In this document: one piece after another, positions 17,222-27,525 of the stretch
Layout of the letters: each line of letters begins with the position of its first letter
Numbering within the stretch: the stretch's first letter is position 1
NCBI RefSeq assembly: GCF_030252345.1
Contig: NZ_CP126980.1
Coordinates: 9,433,501 to 9,497,500 of the forward strand
Direction: 5' to 3'
DNA length: 64,000 nt
From: Actinoplanes oblitus
Lineage (GTDB): Bacteria > Actinomycetota > Actinomycetes > Mycobacteriales > Micromonosporaceae
Translations under genes and position numbers: made by a program
The notes under the pieces: generated by a model
What the model was told of the DNA's origin: nothing
The model's database searches: none
The model's input: only the letters and a program-made list of their open reading frames with translations

Positions 17222-20200
17222 ATGGGTACCGTGCCGATCAGGCGGGCGGAGCGCCGGCCGGCGCCCGAGATCCCGACCGGCGACCTGCCGGTCGAGCCGC
17301 CGCCGGAGGTGCCACCGCGATTCGCCGGGCGGTGGCAGCAGGCGCTGATGGTGCTGCCGATGCTGGGCGGCACGGCGGCGATGGCGATGATGATGGGCCA
17401 GGGCCGCGCCGGGGCGTACTCGTACGTGATCGGCGGCCTGTTCGGCATCTCCTCGATCGCCATGCTGGCCACCTCGTTCGGTGCGGCGGGCGGGCCGCGC
17501 CGGGCCGAGCTGACCGCCGCCCGCCGGTCCTACCTGCGGCACCTCGCCGAGCTGCGCCGCCGGGTCCGGGAGACCGCGCACCGGCAGCGGACCGGCCTGC
17601 TCTACCGGCACCCCGATCCGGCCCGGCTCTGGTCCACGGTGGCCAGCCATCGGCTCTGGGAGCGCCGGCCGGACGATCCGGACTTCGGCGTGGCCCGGAT
17701 CGGGCTCGGGCCGCAGACCCTGGCCACCCCGCTGCTGGCGCCGGAGACGCGCCCGCTGGCCGAGCTGGAGCCGGCCACCGCCGGCGCGCTGCGCCGCTTC
17801 CTGGACACCTACTCGGTGGTGCCGGACCTGCCGGTGGCCCTGTCGCTGCGCGGGTTCGCCCGGGTGCACGTGCGCGGCGGCGAGCCGGCCCGGGCGCTGG
17901 TCCGGGCCGCGCTCATCCAGCTCGCCGTCTTCCACGCGCCGGACGACCTGCTGACAGCGGTCTGCGCCGGGCCGGGACGGCGACCGGACTGGGAGTGGGT
18001 GAAATGGCTCCCGCACGCCCTGCACCCCGTCCGCCGGGACGCGCTCGGCCCGCTGCGGCTGGTGGCCGGCACCTCCGCCGAGCTGGACCGGCTGCTCGGC
18101 GACCTGCTCGGCGGCCGCGCCGGGTTCCGGCCCGGTGGCGAGCCCGGGCCGGGGCCGCACCTGGTGATCGTCCGGGACGGCGCCGAGCCGGCGCCGGGCG
18201 GTGACGGCCTCGACGGCGTCACCGTGCTGGATCTGGACGCCGTGCCGCCCCGGCTGCCCGACCGGGCCACCCTGGTGCTCGAGGTGGGCCCGGGCGGCGC
18301 GCTGCTGACCACCACCCGGGACGCCGACGCCGAGGCCGGCCGCGCGGACGGCCTGCCGGTCGGTACCGCCGAGGCGATCGCCCGGCGGCTGGCCCCGCTG
18401 CGCCTGGCCGGCCCGGCCGACCCGGACGGGACGCCGGCGCCGGCCCGGGCCGGGTTCGCCGAGCTGCTCGGCATCGGCGACCCGGAGAGTTTCGTCCCGG
18501 CCCGGGGCCGGCGGTCGCCCCGGGACCGGCTCCGGGTGCCGATCGGGACCACCGCCGAGGGAGTGCCCGTCGAGCTGGACCTCAAGGAGCCGGCCCAGGA
18601 CGGGATGGGCCCGCACGGGCTGCTGATCGGCGCCACCGGCTCCGGCAAGTCGGAGCTGCTGCGCACCCTGGTCCTGGCGCTGGCCGGCACGCACTCGTCG
18701 GAGTCGCTGAACTTCGTGCTGATCGACTTCAAGGGCGGGGCGACGTTCGCCTCGCTGGACCGGCTGCCGCACACCGCCGCGCTGATCACCAATCTGCAGG
18801 ACGAGCTGCCGCTGGTCGACCGGATGGCGGACGCGCTGGACGGCGAGCTGATCCGGCGGCAGGAGCTGCTGCGCAGGGCGGGGAACTACGCCGGGCTGCC
18901 GGACTACGAGCGGGCCCGGGAGTCCGGTGCCGCGCTGCCCCCGCTGCCGTCGCTGCTGGTGGTCTGCGACGAGTTCGCCGAGATGCTGCAGCAGAAGCCC
19001 GAGTTCATCGACCTGTTCCTGCAGATCGGGCGGCTCGGCCGGTCGCTCGGCGTGCATCTGCTGCTGGCCAGCCAGCGCCTGGAGGAGGGGCGGTTGCGTG
19101 GGCTGGACACCCACCTGTCGTACCGGATCGGGCTCAAGACGTTCAGCCCGATGGAGTCGCGGGCGGTGCTCGGGGTGCCGGACGCGGCCGAGCTGCCGAG
19201 CGCGCCCGGGCACGCGTACCTGAAGGCCGGCGGGTCGCTGATCCGGTTCCGCGGGTCGTACGTGTCGGGGCCGTTGCCCCGGGCCGTCGCCGTGGCCGGT
19301 GAGGTGCCCGGCCGGGTGATGCCGTACACGACCCGGACCGTGGCGGCGGCCGCCCCGGTCGCCGCGCCCGAGGCCGCGCCGGACCGGCCCACCCTGCTGG
19401 GCGTGCTGATCGACCGGCTGGCCGGGCAGGGGCCGCCGGCCCACCGGGTGTGGCTGCCGCCGCTGGACGCCGCCGCCACCCTGGACGAGCTGCTCGGCCC
19501 GCCGGTGCGGTCCACGGAGCGCGGGCTGAGCTGCGCCAACCCGGCGCTGCACGGCGCGTTGCAGGTGCCTGTCGCGCTGCTGGACAAGCCGCGCGAGCAG
19601 CTACGGGACGTGCTGTGGCTGCACCTGGGCGGGGCGGCCGGGCACGTGGCGGTGGTCGGCGGCACGCTCAGCGGCAAGTCGGCGGCGCTGCTGTCGCTGG
19701 TCTGCGCCCTGGCGCTGACCCACACGCCGGCCGAGGCGCAGGTGTACTGCCTGGACTTCGGGGGCGGGTCGCTGGGCGGGCTGCGGGAGCTGCCGCACGT
19801 GGGCGGGGTGTTCGGACGGCTGGAGGCGGAGGGCGTACGCCGGACCGTGGGCGAGATGGTGACCCTGCTCACCGAGCGGGAACGAGCCGGCGCGACGAGA
19901 GCGGGGGCCGACGTGTTCCTGGTGGTGGACGGCTGGTCCACGGTGCGCACCGACTTCGAGGAGCTCGAACCGGTGCTCACCGACCTGGCCACTCGCGGAC
20001 TCTCGTACGGCATCCACCTGGTGGCCGCCGCCTCCCGGTGGATGGACTTCCGGCCGGCGGTCCGGGACCTGTTCGGTTCCCGGCTGGAGTTGCGGCTGGG
20101 CGACCCGGCGGATTCGTCGGTCGGCCGCCGGGCCGCCGCGGCAGTGCCGGAGCAGCAGCCCGGCCGCGGCGTGACCGAGGACCCGGCGGCGCCGGGCCGG

Positions 20201-21079
20201 TTCCTGCACCTGCTCACCGCGCGTCCCGAGGTGCGCTCGCTGTGCGGCACCGCCGGCCTGGTCAAGGCGGTGGCGGCGGCCTGGTCCGGGCCGGTCGCGC
20301 CGCGGGTGCGGTTGCTGCCGCCGGTGGTGCCGTGGGCCGAGATCGCCGGGGCCGGGGCCGGCCTGCGCCTGCCGATCGGCATCGCCGAGTCGGATCTGCG
20401 GCCGGTGACCATCGACTTCGCCACCGACCCGCACCTGCTGCTGCTCGGCGACGCCGAGTGCGGGAAGTCGACCTTCCTGCGCACTCTGGCGATGTCGGTG
20501 ACCGGGCGGTTCGCCCCGGAACAGGCCCGGATCATCCTGGTCGACTACCGGCGCAGCCTGATGGACCTGCCGGAGACCGAGCACCGGATCGGGTACGGCA
20601 TGCGGACCCAGCCCACCCTGGACCTGATCCAGTCGGTCGCCGGATACATGCGCGACCGCCTGCCCGGCCCGGAGGTCACCGCGAAACAGCTGCGCGAGCG
20701 CTCCTGGTGGACCGGCCCGGAGCTGTTCGTCCTGGTCGACGACTACGACCTGGTGGTGGCCGGCCCGGTCAACCCGCTCGCCCCGCTGCTCGAGTTCCTC
20801 CCGCAGGCCCGGGACATCGGCCTGCACCTGGTGCTCACCCGGCGGGCCGGTGGCGCGAGCCGGGCGCTGTACGAGCCGGTGCTGCAACGGCTGCGGGAGC
20901 TCTCCGCGCCCGGTCTGGTGATGTCCGGGCCGCCCGAGGAGGGCGCGCTGATCGGCACCGTCCGACCGGAACGAATGCCGCCGGGGCGTGGTCGCCTGAT
21001 CACTCGTCGTGATGGAATTCGGCTGATTCAGCTGGGCTTTCCGGATTCCGGGCCGATGACAGACGCCGGGTGCGATTAG
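17222..21079 (+). CDS. eccC: Type VII secretion ATPase EccC (single-chain, three motor domains)
   Basis: 1285 residues from ATG 17222, chosen because GGAGGGGAGG precedes it; an in-frame ATG at 17189 lacks a site. Starts VPIRRAERRPAPEIP, typical of EccCa, then two membrane helices (about 40-80) and three FtsK-type domains with Walker A GATGSGKSE (near 469), GGTLSGKSA (near 812) and GDAECGKST (near 1075). Only the first Walker B has the catalytic pair (LLVVCDEFAEM); the others read VVDGW and LVDDY, matching the known pattern in which domain 1 does the ATP hydrolysis and later domains regulate or bind substrate tails. EccCa and EccCb are fused. mycP follows 85 bases downstream. Confidence 0.95.
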   Translation: MGTVPIRRAERRPAPEIPTGDLPVEPPPEVPPRFAGRWQQALMVLPMLGGTAAMAMMMGQGRAGAYSYVIGGLFGISSIAMLATSFGAAGGPRRAELTAARRSYLRHLAELRRRVRETAHRQRTGLLYRHPDPARLWSTVASHRLWERRPDDPDFGVARIGLGPQTLATPLLAPETRPLAELEPATAGALRRFLDTYSVVPDLPVALSLRGFARVHVRGGEPARALVRAALIQLAVFHAPDDLLTAVCAGPGRRPDWEWVKWLPHALHPVRRDALGPLRLVAGTSAELDRLLGDLLGGRAGFRPGGEPGPGPHLVIVRDGAEPAPGGDGLDGVTVLDLDAVPPRLPDRATLVLEVGPGGALLTTTRDADAEAGRADGLPVGTAEAIARRLAPLRLAGPADPDGTPAPARAGFAELLGIGDPESFVPARGRRSPRDRLRVPIGTTAEGVPVELDLKEPAQDGMGPHGLLIGATGSGKSELLRTLVLALAGTHSSESLNFVLIDFKGGATFASLDRLPHTAALITNLQDELPLVDRMADALDGELIRRQELLRRAGNYAGLPDYERARESGAALPPLPSLLVVCDEFAEMLQQKPEFIDLFLQIGRLGRSLGVHLLLASQRLEEGRLRGLDTHLSYRIGLKTFSPMESRAVLGVPDAAELPSAPGHAYLKAGGSLIRFRGSYVSGPLPRAVAVAGEVPGRVMPYTTRTVAAAAPVAAPEAAPDRPTLLGVLIDRLAGQGPPAHRVWLPPLDAAATLDELLGPPVRSTERGLSCANPALHGALQVPVALLDKPREQLRDVLWLHLGGAAGHVAVVGGTLSGKSAALLSLVCALALTHTPAEAQVYCLDFGGGSLGGLRELPHVGGVFGRLEAEGVRRTVGEMVTLLTERERAGATRAGADVFLVVDGWSTVRTDFEELEPVLTDLATRGLSYGIHLVAAASRWMDFRPAVRDLFGSRLELRLGDPADSSVGRRAAAAVPEQQPGRGVTEDPAAPGRFLHLLTARPEVRSLCGTAGLVKAVAAAWSGPVAPRVRLLPPVVPWAEIAGAGAGLRLPIGIAESDLRPVTIDFATDPHLLLLGDAECGKSTFLRTLAMSVTGRFAPEQARIILVDYRRSLMDLPETEHRIGYGMRTQPTLDLIQSVAGYMRDRLPGPEVTAKQLRERSWWTGPELFVLVDDYDLVVAGPVNPLAPLLEFLPQARDIGLHLVLTRRAGGASRALYEPVLQRLRELSAPGLVMSGPPEEGALIGTVRPERMPPGRGRLITRRDGIRLIQLGFPDSGPMTDAGCD

Positions 21080-21164
21080 GCACCGCGGACCGCAGCGACA
21101 CGCCGTGGTTTCGGAGTAATCTCCCCCCATCGACTGACCATCATCAGAATGGCGACGCCGACCC

Positions 21165-22481
21165 GTGACCAGAGTGAGCGCAACCTTCCGGCCGTACCGG
21201 CCGTGGTCTCGTGCACGCCACCTCGGAGCCGCGGTGCTGACCGGCGTCCTCGCGCTGGCACCGGTGGCCGCACCCGCATGGGCCGAGCCGGGCGTCACCG
21301 ACGAGATGTTCGAGCCGATCGCCGAGCCGGCGTCCGGGGCCGACCAGGTCCGGGCCGACGAGTGGCAGTTGCAGACCCTCGACCTGGCCGACGCGTGGAC
21401 CTATGCGGACGGCAGCGGGATCACCGTCGCGGTGATCGACTCCGGGGTCGACGCGCACCACGCCGACCTGGCCGGCCAGGTGCTGCCCGGGCTGGACCTG
21501 GTGGACGGCAAGGGCAACGGTGGCACCGACGAGGTCGGCCACGGCACCACGGTGTCCGGGATCATCGCCGGCCGCGGCGACGACAACGTCGGCGTGGTGG
21601 GCATCGCCCCGAAAGCCAAGATCCTCCCGGTCCGGGTGCTGGACGCCGACAACCGCTACGACGACGCCCTGATCGTGGCAAAAGGGCTGCGCTGGGCGGT
21701 CGACCACGGCGCCCGGGTGGTCAACCTCTCGCTCGGCGGCACCGCGAACAGCCCGGCGCTGGCCGCCGCCCTGGATTACGCGTTCGCCAAGGACGTCGTG
21801 GTGGTCGCCTGCACCGGCAACGTCAGCGCGTCCTCCAGCGCCCGCGGGGTGTGGTACCCGGCCCGCGAGCCCGGGGTGATCGCGGTGGCCGGCGTGGAGC
21901 GCAACGGGACCGACCTCTGGAGCGGCTCGATCACCGGCCCGGAGACGGTGGTCAGCGCGCCCGCGACCGAGCTGGTCGGCGCGAAACCGGGCGGTTACTG
22001 GCGGGTGCAGGGCACCAGCTTCGCCGCGCCGATGGTCTCCGGCACCGCCGCGCTGATCCGGTCCCGCTGGCCGGACATGCCGGCCGGCGAGGTGGTCAAC
22101 CGGATCATCAAGACCGCCAAGGACCGCGGCGCCCCGGGTCGCGACGACGTGTTCGGCTTCGGCCTGATCGACCCGACCGGCGCGCTCACCGCGACGGTTC
22201 CCGCGGTGACGAACAATCCGCTGGACACCACCCCGCCGCCCGGTGTCGCGCGGTTCGGCAGCGCGCCCGCCTCGGGCGAGGCCCAGTCGGCCCCGAGCGA
22301 CGTCGCCCAGCGCCCGGACACCGCCGCCGACCCGGGCACCAACACCGGCGGCTGGGCCGCGCCCGCCACCGCCGAGCCCACCGGCCCCCATCACGCCCGC
22401 TGGCTCGCCTTCGCGCTCTTCGCGCTCTCCGCCATTGCTGGCGCGTTCACCGTCCGCCGCTTCGCCAGCACCGCCGGCTGA
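21165..22481 (+). CDS. mycP: Mycosin (type VII secretion subtilisin-like protease)
   Basis: 438 residues. Signal peptide (about 1-40, cut after PAWA), S8 domain with Asp in VIDSGVDAHH, His in GHGTTVSGIIAG and Ser in GTSFAAPMVSG, a Pro/Ala/Thr linker and a C-terminal membrane helix (about 408-428) ending in a short basic tail. This is the mycosin layout: an anchored protease facing outward that stabilises and regulates the ESX complex. Same strand as eccC, and probably co-transcribed. Confidence 0.93.
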   Translation: MTRVSATFRPYRPWSRARHLGAAVLTGVLALAPVAAPAWAEPGVTDEMFEPIAEPASGADQVRADEWQLQTLDLADAWTYADGSGITVAVIDSGVDAHHADLAGQVLPGLDLVDGKGNGGTDEVGHGTTVSGIIAGRGDDNVGVVGIAPKAKILPVRVLDADNRYDDALIVAKGLRWAVDHGARVVNLSLGGTANSPALAAALDYAFAKDVVVVACTGNVSASSSARGVWYPAREPGVIAVAGVERNGTDLWSGSITGPETVVSAPATELVGAKPGGYWRVQGTSFAAPMVSGTAALIRSRWPDMPAGEVVNRIIKTAKDRGAPGRDDVFGFGLIDPTGALTATVPAVTNNPLDTTPPPGVARFGSAPASGEAQSAPSDVAQRPDTAADPGTNTGGWAAPATAEPTGPHHARWLAFALFALSAIAGAFTVRRFASTAG

Positions 22482-22861
22482 CCACCAACCCCACCGCCGG
22501 GCGCGGGGCCCGCTTCACCCCTTGTCCGCCATTTTCGGTACGCCCGCAGCTTCCACCTTGCCCACGCCCCGCCCGCCTGCCGGTTCCCGCCCGACATCCC
22601 GCTCGAGCGGAGCCCTCAGCGGCGAGGCACGACCGCCTCACACGTCCGGATCGCCGGCCCGCAAGCGCGGCACCTTGTGCCGAGCAGCTCACCTGACCGG
22701 CCCGGAGTCGCGGCACTGCCGTTGCCGAGCGGATCTCGCGAGCTCAGCCCGGCACGGCCTCGCGGCCCGGCACCGGGACCACCGCGCGCCGAGCCACGGG
22801 ACTGGGCCGTTGCGCCTGTAGCGGTCCGAGAGCGTAGAAAATCATGGTTTTGAAAGCACGA
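22482..22861. other. 380-bp convergent intergenic region, nothing recognised
   Basis: Lies between the convergent mycP and marP genes. Very GC-rich. I see no supported ORF, tRNA or clear strong hairpin; the last 30 bases before marP are more AT-rich (GAAAATCATGGTTTTGAAAG). Confidence 0.5.
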
Positions 22862-24040
22862 TCAGGCACATTCGCCGGTTTTGACGCCTTCGGTGCGCTC
22901 GCGGCCCAGCTCGGCCACCGGAGCGGCCTCGGCGGCGGTCAGCGCGAATCCGACGTTCTTGTCGTCGGCCGCCGCCGCGAAGATGACGCCGAGCACGTCG
23001 CCGGCGGGCGAGATCAGCGGGCCGCCGGAGTTTCCGCTGCGGACCAGGGACTTGATCGTGTAGATCTGCCGGGTCACGTCACCCGACTCGTAGATGTCCG
23101 GGCCGGTGATCGGGCCGACGTCGCGCACCCGGGCCGACTGCGCGTTGTAGGGGCCGTCCTGGGGATAGCCGAGCACTATCGCGTTCGCACCGCTGGCCGC
23201 GGCCTTCGTCACGAAGGACATGACCGGCGCCTTCAGACCGGGGACCCGGATCACCGCGAGGTCGCGTTTCGGGTCGTAGACCACCACGGTGCCCTCCAGC
23301 TGGCCGCGGGAGGTCTCCACGACCACCTCGCGGGTGCCGGCCACCACGTGGGCGTTGGTCATCACCCGCTCGTCGGCGTAGACGAAGCCGGTGCCCTCGA
23401 TCCGGCGGGAGCAGCTGGGCGCCGCGCCCAGCACCTTGAGCACCGATTTCTTCGAGGTCTGCACGATCCGCGAATCCCGCAGCGCCGGGTCGGGCGCGGC
23501 GACCTCCTTGGCCTCGGTGCGGGCCAGGCCGCCGAACACGTCGGGGAAGCCGCTGGTGTCCAGGGTGTCCCGGAGCGCCGAGGAGAGCGCCTGTGCCTGG
23601 TCGGGCATCAGCCCGTTGATGCCGCCGAGGATGGCGCTGCTGCGGACCGCCTTGTTGATCGCCGGGAACGGCGTCGAGCCCATCGGCACGGCGACCAGCC
23701 AGGCGGCGAGCAGCACCGCGACCACCGAGACGACAGCGCCGCCGGCGTCGTCCAGGTGCTGCAGCGGCCGGTTGAAGATCGCCCGGCGCAGGCTGGTGCC
23801 GAGCCAGCCGGCCAGGGTCTGGCCGAGCACGGCGAGAGCGAGGATCACGGCGAGCGCGACGATCAGCCGGACCGTGCCGTCGGCGAACTGTCTCGCCAGC
23901 AGCGGGCCGAGTTGCAGCCCGATCAGCACCCCGCTGAAGAAGCCACCGAGCGACAGCGCGCCGATCACGAATCCCTGCCGATAGCCGCTGATCGCGAAGA
24001 GCAGCATCAGCACGATCAGGATGACATCGACCACGGGCAC
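22862..24040 (-). CDS. marP: MarP-like membrane serine protease (CvpA + trypsin-like domains)
   Basis: 392 residues. N-terminal CvpA-type domain with four membrane helices (about 1-110), linker, then a chymotrypsin-like domain with His in TNAHVV, Asp in KRDLAVIRV and Ser in RSGNSGGPL. A Cys in APSCSRR corresponds to the regulatory disulfide region of MarP. In M. tuberculosis MarP (Rv3671c) is needed for acid resistance and activates a wall hydrolase in the periplasm. Last gene of the run capA-nth-tlpA-nudix-marP, matching Rv3674c-Rv3671c order. Confidence 0.92.
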   Translation of the reverse strand: MPVVDVILIVLMLLFAISGYRQGFVIGALSLGGFFSGVLIGLQLGPLLARQFADGTVRLIVALAVILALAVLGQTLAGWLGTSLRRAIFNRPLQHLDDAGGAVVSVVAVLLAAWLVAVPMGSTPFPAINKAVRSSAILGGINGLMPDQAQALSSALRDTLDTSGFPDVFGGLARTEAKEVAAPDPALRDSRIVQTSKKSVLKVLGAAPSCSRRIEGTGFVYADERVMTNAHVVAGTREVVVETSRGQLEGTVVVYDPKRDLAVIRVPGLKAPVMSFVTKAAASGANAIVLGYPQDGPYNAQSARVRDVGPITGPDIYESGDVTRQIYTIKSLVRSGNSGGPLISPAGDVLGVIFAAAADDKNVGFALTAAEAAPVAELGRERTEGVKTGECA

Positions 24041-24067
24041 TCACTCAACATAGAAGTCAGGCGCACG

Positions 24068-24796
24068 TCACGGCACCACCTCGTCGGGTGCGCCGCCGCG
24101 CGCCGCCGGCACCGGGGCCGCGGCGTCCGGCAGCTCGACGACACGTCCCGGCTCCCACGGCCGCGTCCAGCCCGCCATGTCCAGCAGCACTGAGATCACC
24201 CCCGCGGTGAAACCCCAGACGAGCATGCCGCGGACCTGGAAGGCCGGTCCGATCCAGCCGCTGGGGTGTCGCACCCGGATACGGTTCGCGGGGTCGGCGA
24301 GTTCACTGATCGGGAGCCGGGCCACATGGGCGACCTCGGTGACCTGCCTCGGCCGGACCGGGTGTGGCCGCCGCCACCAGGCCAGCACCGGAGTGACCGA
24401 GAACCGGCTGACCGGGATCCACAGCTCCGGCAGCAGGGCGAGCGGCTCGGCGCTGCCCCGGTCCAGGCCGACCTCCTCGTCCGCCTCGCGCAGCGCGGTG
24501 GCGACCGCGTCGGCGTCCTCCGGGTCGGTGGCGCCGCCCGGGAAGGCCGGCTGGCCGGCGTGGTTGCGCATGGTCGCGGCCCGTTGCAGGACCAGCACGT
24601 CGGGGCCGCCCGGCGTGTCCGCGTCCGGCGGGCTCTCGCCGAGCAGCACCAGCACCGCGCTGGACCGCCCGCCACCGCCGGCCGGCTGGCGCAGCACGCT
24701 GAAGTCCTCGGCCCGGCTCCGGGCGGCGCCCGTCAGCAGCGGCTCGAACCAGGACGGCAGGTCACCGGGCCGGTTCAGCAGCACGCCCCGGCTCAT
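24068..24796 (-). CDS. NUDIX hydrolase, CoA-pyrophosphatase-like
   Basis: 242 residues; ATG overlaps the tlpA stop (ATGA). Nudix box GGATDPEDADAVATALREAD followed by EEVGL fits G-x5-E-x7-REUxEExGU with all catalytic acidic residues. The upstream part and the pattern HAGQPAFPGG fit the CoA-pyrophosphatase (NudL/YeaB) branch, as for Rv3672c in the same position. Cytoplasmic. Substrate inferred from family only. Confidence 0.9.
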   Translation of the reverse strand: MSRGVLLNRPGDLPSWFEPLLTGAARSRAEDFSVLRQPAGGGGRSSAVLVLLGESPPDADTPGGPDVLVLQRAATMRNHAGQPAFPGGATDPEDADAVATALREADEEVGLDRGSAEPLALLPELWIPVSRFSVTPVLAWWRRPHPVRPRQVTEVAHVARLPISELADPANRIRVRHPSGWIGPAFQVRGMLVWGFTAGVISVLLDMAGWTRPWEPGRVVELPDAAAPVPAARGGAPDEVVP

Positions 24797-25335
24797 AGCC
24801 GCACCGTGACGCCGGTGTGCTCGGCCACCAGCCGGGTCAGCTCGGCGGCGTCGACCGGCAGCCGGTGCAGGTAGTACTTGCCGGCGGCGTCGACGAAGAC
24901 CGTGTTGGGCAGGTTCACCGCGCCGAGGGCGGCGATCAGTTTCTGGTCCCGGTCGTAGAGGGTGGGCATGCTGACCCCGTGGTCGGCCCCGAACGAGGCG
25001 GCCGCGTCCCGGGCGTCGCCGGTGTCCACCCCGAGCACCGTCAGCCGGCCCGCGCTCCGGTCGGCGAGCCGCTGGATGACCGGCAGCTCCTCGCGGCACG
25101 GCCCGCAGAACGACGACCAGATGTTGATCACCGCGGGGCCGCGCAGCTCGCCGAGCCGGACCTGCTCGCCGCCGGTGAAGCAGGCGAGCGTGACGTCGGG
25201 CAGCTCGGTGTCGCCGCCGGCGGGCGGGGCGCAGGTCGCGAACGGGGAGGGCGTCTCGTCGTCGGCCGGCGCGGCGGCGGTGCACCCGGCGAGCAGCAGG
25301 AGGGCCGCAACAGCGGGCAGAACGGCTCGGATCAC
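24793..25335 (-). CDS. TlpA/ResA-like thioredoxin-fold lipoprotein
   Basis: About 180 residues from GTG 25335, which overlaps the nth stop (GTGA) and has GGAGGG just upstream; the longer open frame overlapping nth is rejected. Signal peptide with lipobox LLAGC (about 18-22), then a thioredoxin-like domain with the redox pair FCGPCREE in a WSSFCGPC context. Probably an outward-facing thiol-disulfide reductase. Equivalent to Rv3673c. Useful context: the neighbouring MarP protease carries a redox-sensitive cysteine region. Confidence 0.92.
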   Translation of the reverse strand: MIRAVLPAVAALLLLAGCTAAAPADDETPSPFATCAPPAGGDTELPDVTLACFTGGEQVRLGELRGPAVINIWSSFCGPCREELPVIQRLADRSAGRLTVLGVDTGDARDAAASFGADHGVSMPTLYDRDQKLIAALGAVNLPNTVFVDAAGKYYLHRLPVDAAELTRLVAEHTGVTVRL

Positions 25336-26279
25336 GATCCCTCCGGGGCGAGCGGCTCGCCGGAACCGAGCGGCTCCGCCACGTTGAGCGGGCCGCTGGC
25401 ATCGAGCGGTTCCTCCGGGGCGAGCACGGCCGCGGCCGGGACCAGCTCCGGGTCCACGCCCGCGGCGGCCGCCAGATCCCGGGCCCGGGGGCCCTTGAGC
25501 AGTTTCGCCGCCGGTGCCGCCTCGGTCGGGCCGGTGCCGTAGGACGGGCAGGACGCGGCCAGCGTGCAGGCACCGCACGCGGGCTTGCGCGCGTGGCACA
25601 CCCGCCGCCCGTGGAAGATCACCCGGTGCGACAGCATGGTCCAGTCGCGTTTCTCGATCAGCTCGGCCACCAGGAACTCGATCTTGACCGGGTCCTCCTC
25701 CTGGACCCAGCCGAACCGATTGGTGAGCCGCCGGAAATGGGTGTCGACGGTGATGCCGGGAACGTCGAAAGCGTTGCCCAGAATGACGTTCGCGGTTTTC
25801 CGTCCGATTCCCGGCAGCTTGACCAGCTGGTCCAGTTTGCCGGGCAGCTGCCCGTCGTGGTCGGCCAGCAACGCCTGCCCGAGCTTGATCAGGGAATCGG
25901 TCTTGGCCCGGAAGAAGCCGGTGGGCCGGAGCATCTCCTCCATCTCGGCCCGATCGGCGCCCGCGTAATCGGCGGCCGTCCGGAATTTCTGGAACAGCCG
26001 GGGAGTCACCTGGTTGACCCGGACGTCGGTGGTCTGCGCGGAGAGGATGGTCGCCACGGCCAGCTCCAGCGGCGTGCTGAAGTCGAGCTCGCAGTGCGCG
26101 TCCGGATGGGTGTCGGCGAGCACCCGGCCCATCTTCCTGGCCCGGCGCTTGCGCCCGATTGGCGTCTCCCCCGCGAAGCGTTTCATCGACCGCGCCAGCA
26201 CGGCTGACCCGGCGTCGGCGGGCGCGCTGCGTGGAGTCACCGGTAAAGAGTACGTCGGCACGTCCGCCCCGTCGGTCAC
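25332..26279 (-). CDS. nth: Endonuclease III
   Basis: 315 residues; GTG start overlaps the capA stop (GTGA). DNA glycosylase/AP lyase for oxidised pyrimidines. Helix-hairpin-helix [13 protein letters not shown] with the catalytic Lys, catalytic Asp in TVDTHFRR, and a C-x6-C-x2-C-x5-C iron-sulfur motif ([17 protein letters not shown]). About 30 residues at the N-terminus and about 65 at the C-terminus (Ala/Pro/Glu repeats, [12 protein letters not shown]) exceed the core enzyme and look disordered. Confidence 0.96.
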   Translation of the reverse strand: MTDGADVPTYSLPVTPRSAPADAGSAVLARSMKRFAGETPIGRKRRARKMGRVLADTHPDAHCELDFSTPLELAVATILSAQTTDVRVNQVTPRLFQKFRTAADYAGADRAEMEEMLRPTGFFRAKTDSLIKLGQALLADHDGQLPGKLDQLVKLPGIGRKTANVILGNAFDVPGITVDTHFRRLTNRFGWVQEEDPVKIEFLVAELIEKRDWTMLSHRVIFHGRRVCHARKPACGACTLAASCPSYGTGPTEAAPAAKLLKGPRARDLAAAAGVDPELVPAAAVLAPEEPLDASGPLNVAEPLGSGEPLAPEGS

Positions 26280-27451
26280 GCGGACGGCTTGATCGTCCCG
26301 TCGTCGCCGATCGACGCCCCGGTCTCCGGGAAGTCCGCCTTCGTCAGGTCGTTGACCAGCTCCCGGCCGCGCTCGTTCGCGGTGTCCCGGGTGGGCAGGC
26401 CGCTGTCGTTGAGATAGGTGGAGAGGAACTTGCCGGACACGTACTTGCCGTCCGCGGTCAGGGTGACCCGCAGGATCCCGGCGTACTTCTTGATGCCGTC
26501 CTTGGACAGCGTGTGCCCGCCGCCGGCGAAGTTGCCCAGGCTGTACGCGATCAGCTTGCCCTTGTAGAACTCCATGCCCCGGAGCACGTGCGGCCCGTGC
26601 CCGATCACCACGTCGGCCCCGGCGTCGATCACCGTGTGGGTGAACTCGATCGGGTCGCCCCGGTCCTCCCGGTAGTAGATCTCGTGGCCCGGCTTCACAT
26701 GGTTCCTGGTGCTGCCCTCGGCGCCCATGTGCACCTGCACCACGACCAGGTCGGCGGTCTCCTTGGCCTTCGTGATCACCGCGCGGGAGTGCGCGAGGTC
26801 GTTCAGGTTGTTGGTGCCGGCGTACGGCGAGAAGCCGACCACGGCGACCTTGACGCCCTTCACCTCGACCACGGTGATCTGGTCCTGGGCGCCGGTGTGC
26901 TCCAGGTCGGCACCCTCCAGCGCCTTGATGGTGTTGCGGTTACCGGCCGCACCGAAGTCCTTGGCGTGGTTGTTGGCCAGGTTGAGCAGCTGGAAGCCGC
27001 CCTCCACGAGGTGCTTGGCGTACGACGGCGGTGACCGGAAGGCGTAACAGTTGGCGCTGCCCGCGCCGCACTTGGAGGCTCCGGTGTCGTCGGTGAGCGG
27101 CTGCTCCAGGTTGCCCATCACCAGGTCGGACGCGAGGCTCTTGCGGACCCCGTCGAAGAAGCCGGCACCGTCGCGCGGGGGCAGCCCGTTCGGCGCGTCG
27201 GCCATCATGATGTCGCCGGTCGCGGAGAGCGTGATCGACGGCAGCTCGGCCGACTCGGTGCGGCCGGCCGAGGGCTTGCCCGACGAGGCGGGTGCGGTGG
27301 GCGCCTGCCAGGCCGCCTCCTTGTCGCTCCCCCGGTTGGCCAGGGCGACGCCACCGAGGCCGGCACCGGCCGCCGCAGCGGCAACAAGCACGACATTGAG
27401 GACAATCCGCCCAGAGCGGCGCTGGCGGTCGGAGCCGGGATGCGAATTCAT
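26276..27451 (-). CDS. CapA-family (PGA_cap) secreted metallophosphatase-like protein
   Basis: About 391 residues from ATG 27451; the frame extends to 27550 without a better start. One N-terminal membrane helix (about 17-40), Thr/Ser/Pro linker, then the CapA domain: [35 protein letters not shown] and [11 protein letters not shown], carrying the metal ligands of the calcineurin-like fold. Family members act in poly-gamma-glutamate export or hydrolysis, but many actinobacterial copies have no known substrate. First gene of the nth-tlpA-nudix-marP operon and divergent from crp; in mycobacteria a different small gene occupies this slot. Confidence 0.88.
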   Translation of the reverse strand: MNSHPGSDRQRRSGRIVLNVVLVAAAAAGAGLGGVALANRGSDKEAAWQAPTAPASSGKPSAGRTESAELPSITLSATGDIMMADAPNGLPPRDGAGFFDGVRKSLASDLVMGNLEQPLTDDTGASKCGAGSANCYAFRSPPSYAKHLVEGGFQLLNLANNHAKDFGAAGNRNTIKALEGADLEHTGAQDQITVVEVKGVKVAVVGFSPYAGTNNLNDLAHSRAVITKAKETADLVVVQVHMGAEGSTRNHVKPGHEIYYREDRGDPIEFTHTVIDAGADVVIGHGPHVLRGMEFYKGKLIAYSLGNFAGGGHTLSKDGIKKYAGILRVTLTADGKYVSGKFLSTYLNDSGLPTRDTANERGRELVNDLTKADFPETGASIGDDGTIKPSA

Positions 27452-27525
27452 CGACCGGGACGATACCGTCGGCTCGCAAGCGCAAGCGACCGACGAAAGT
27501 GCCGTCCCGAATTGCCCGGACCGTG

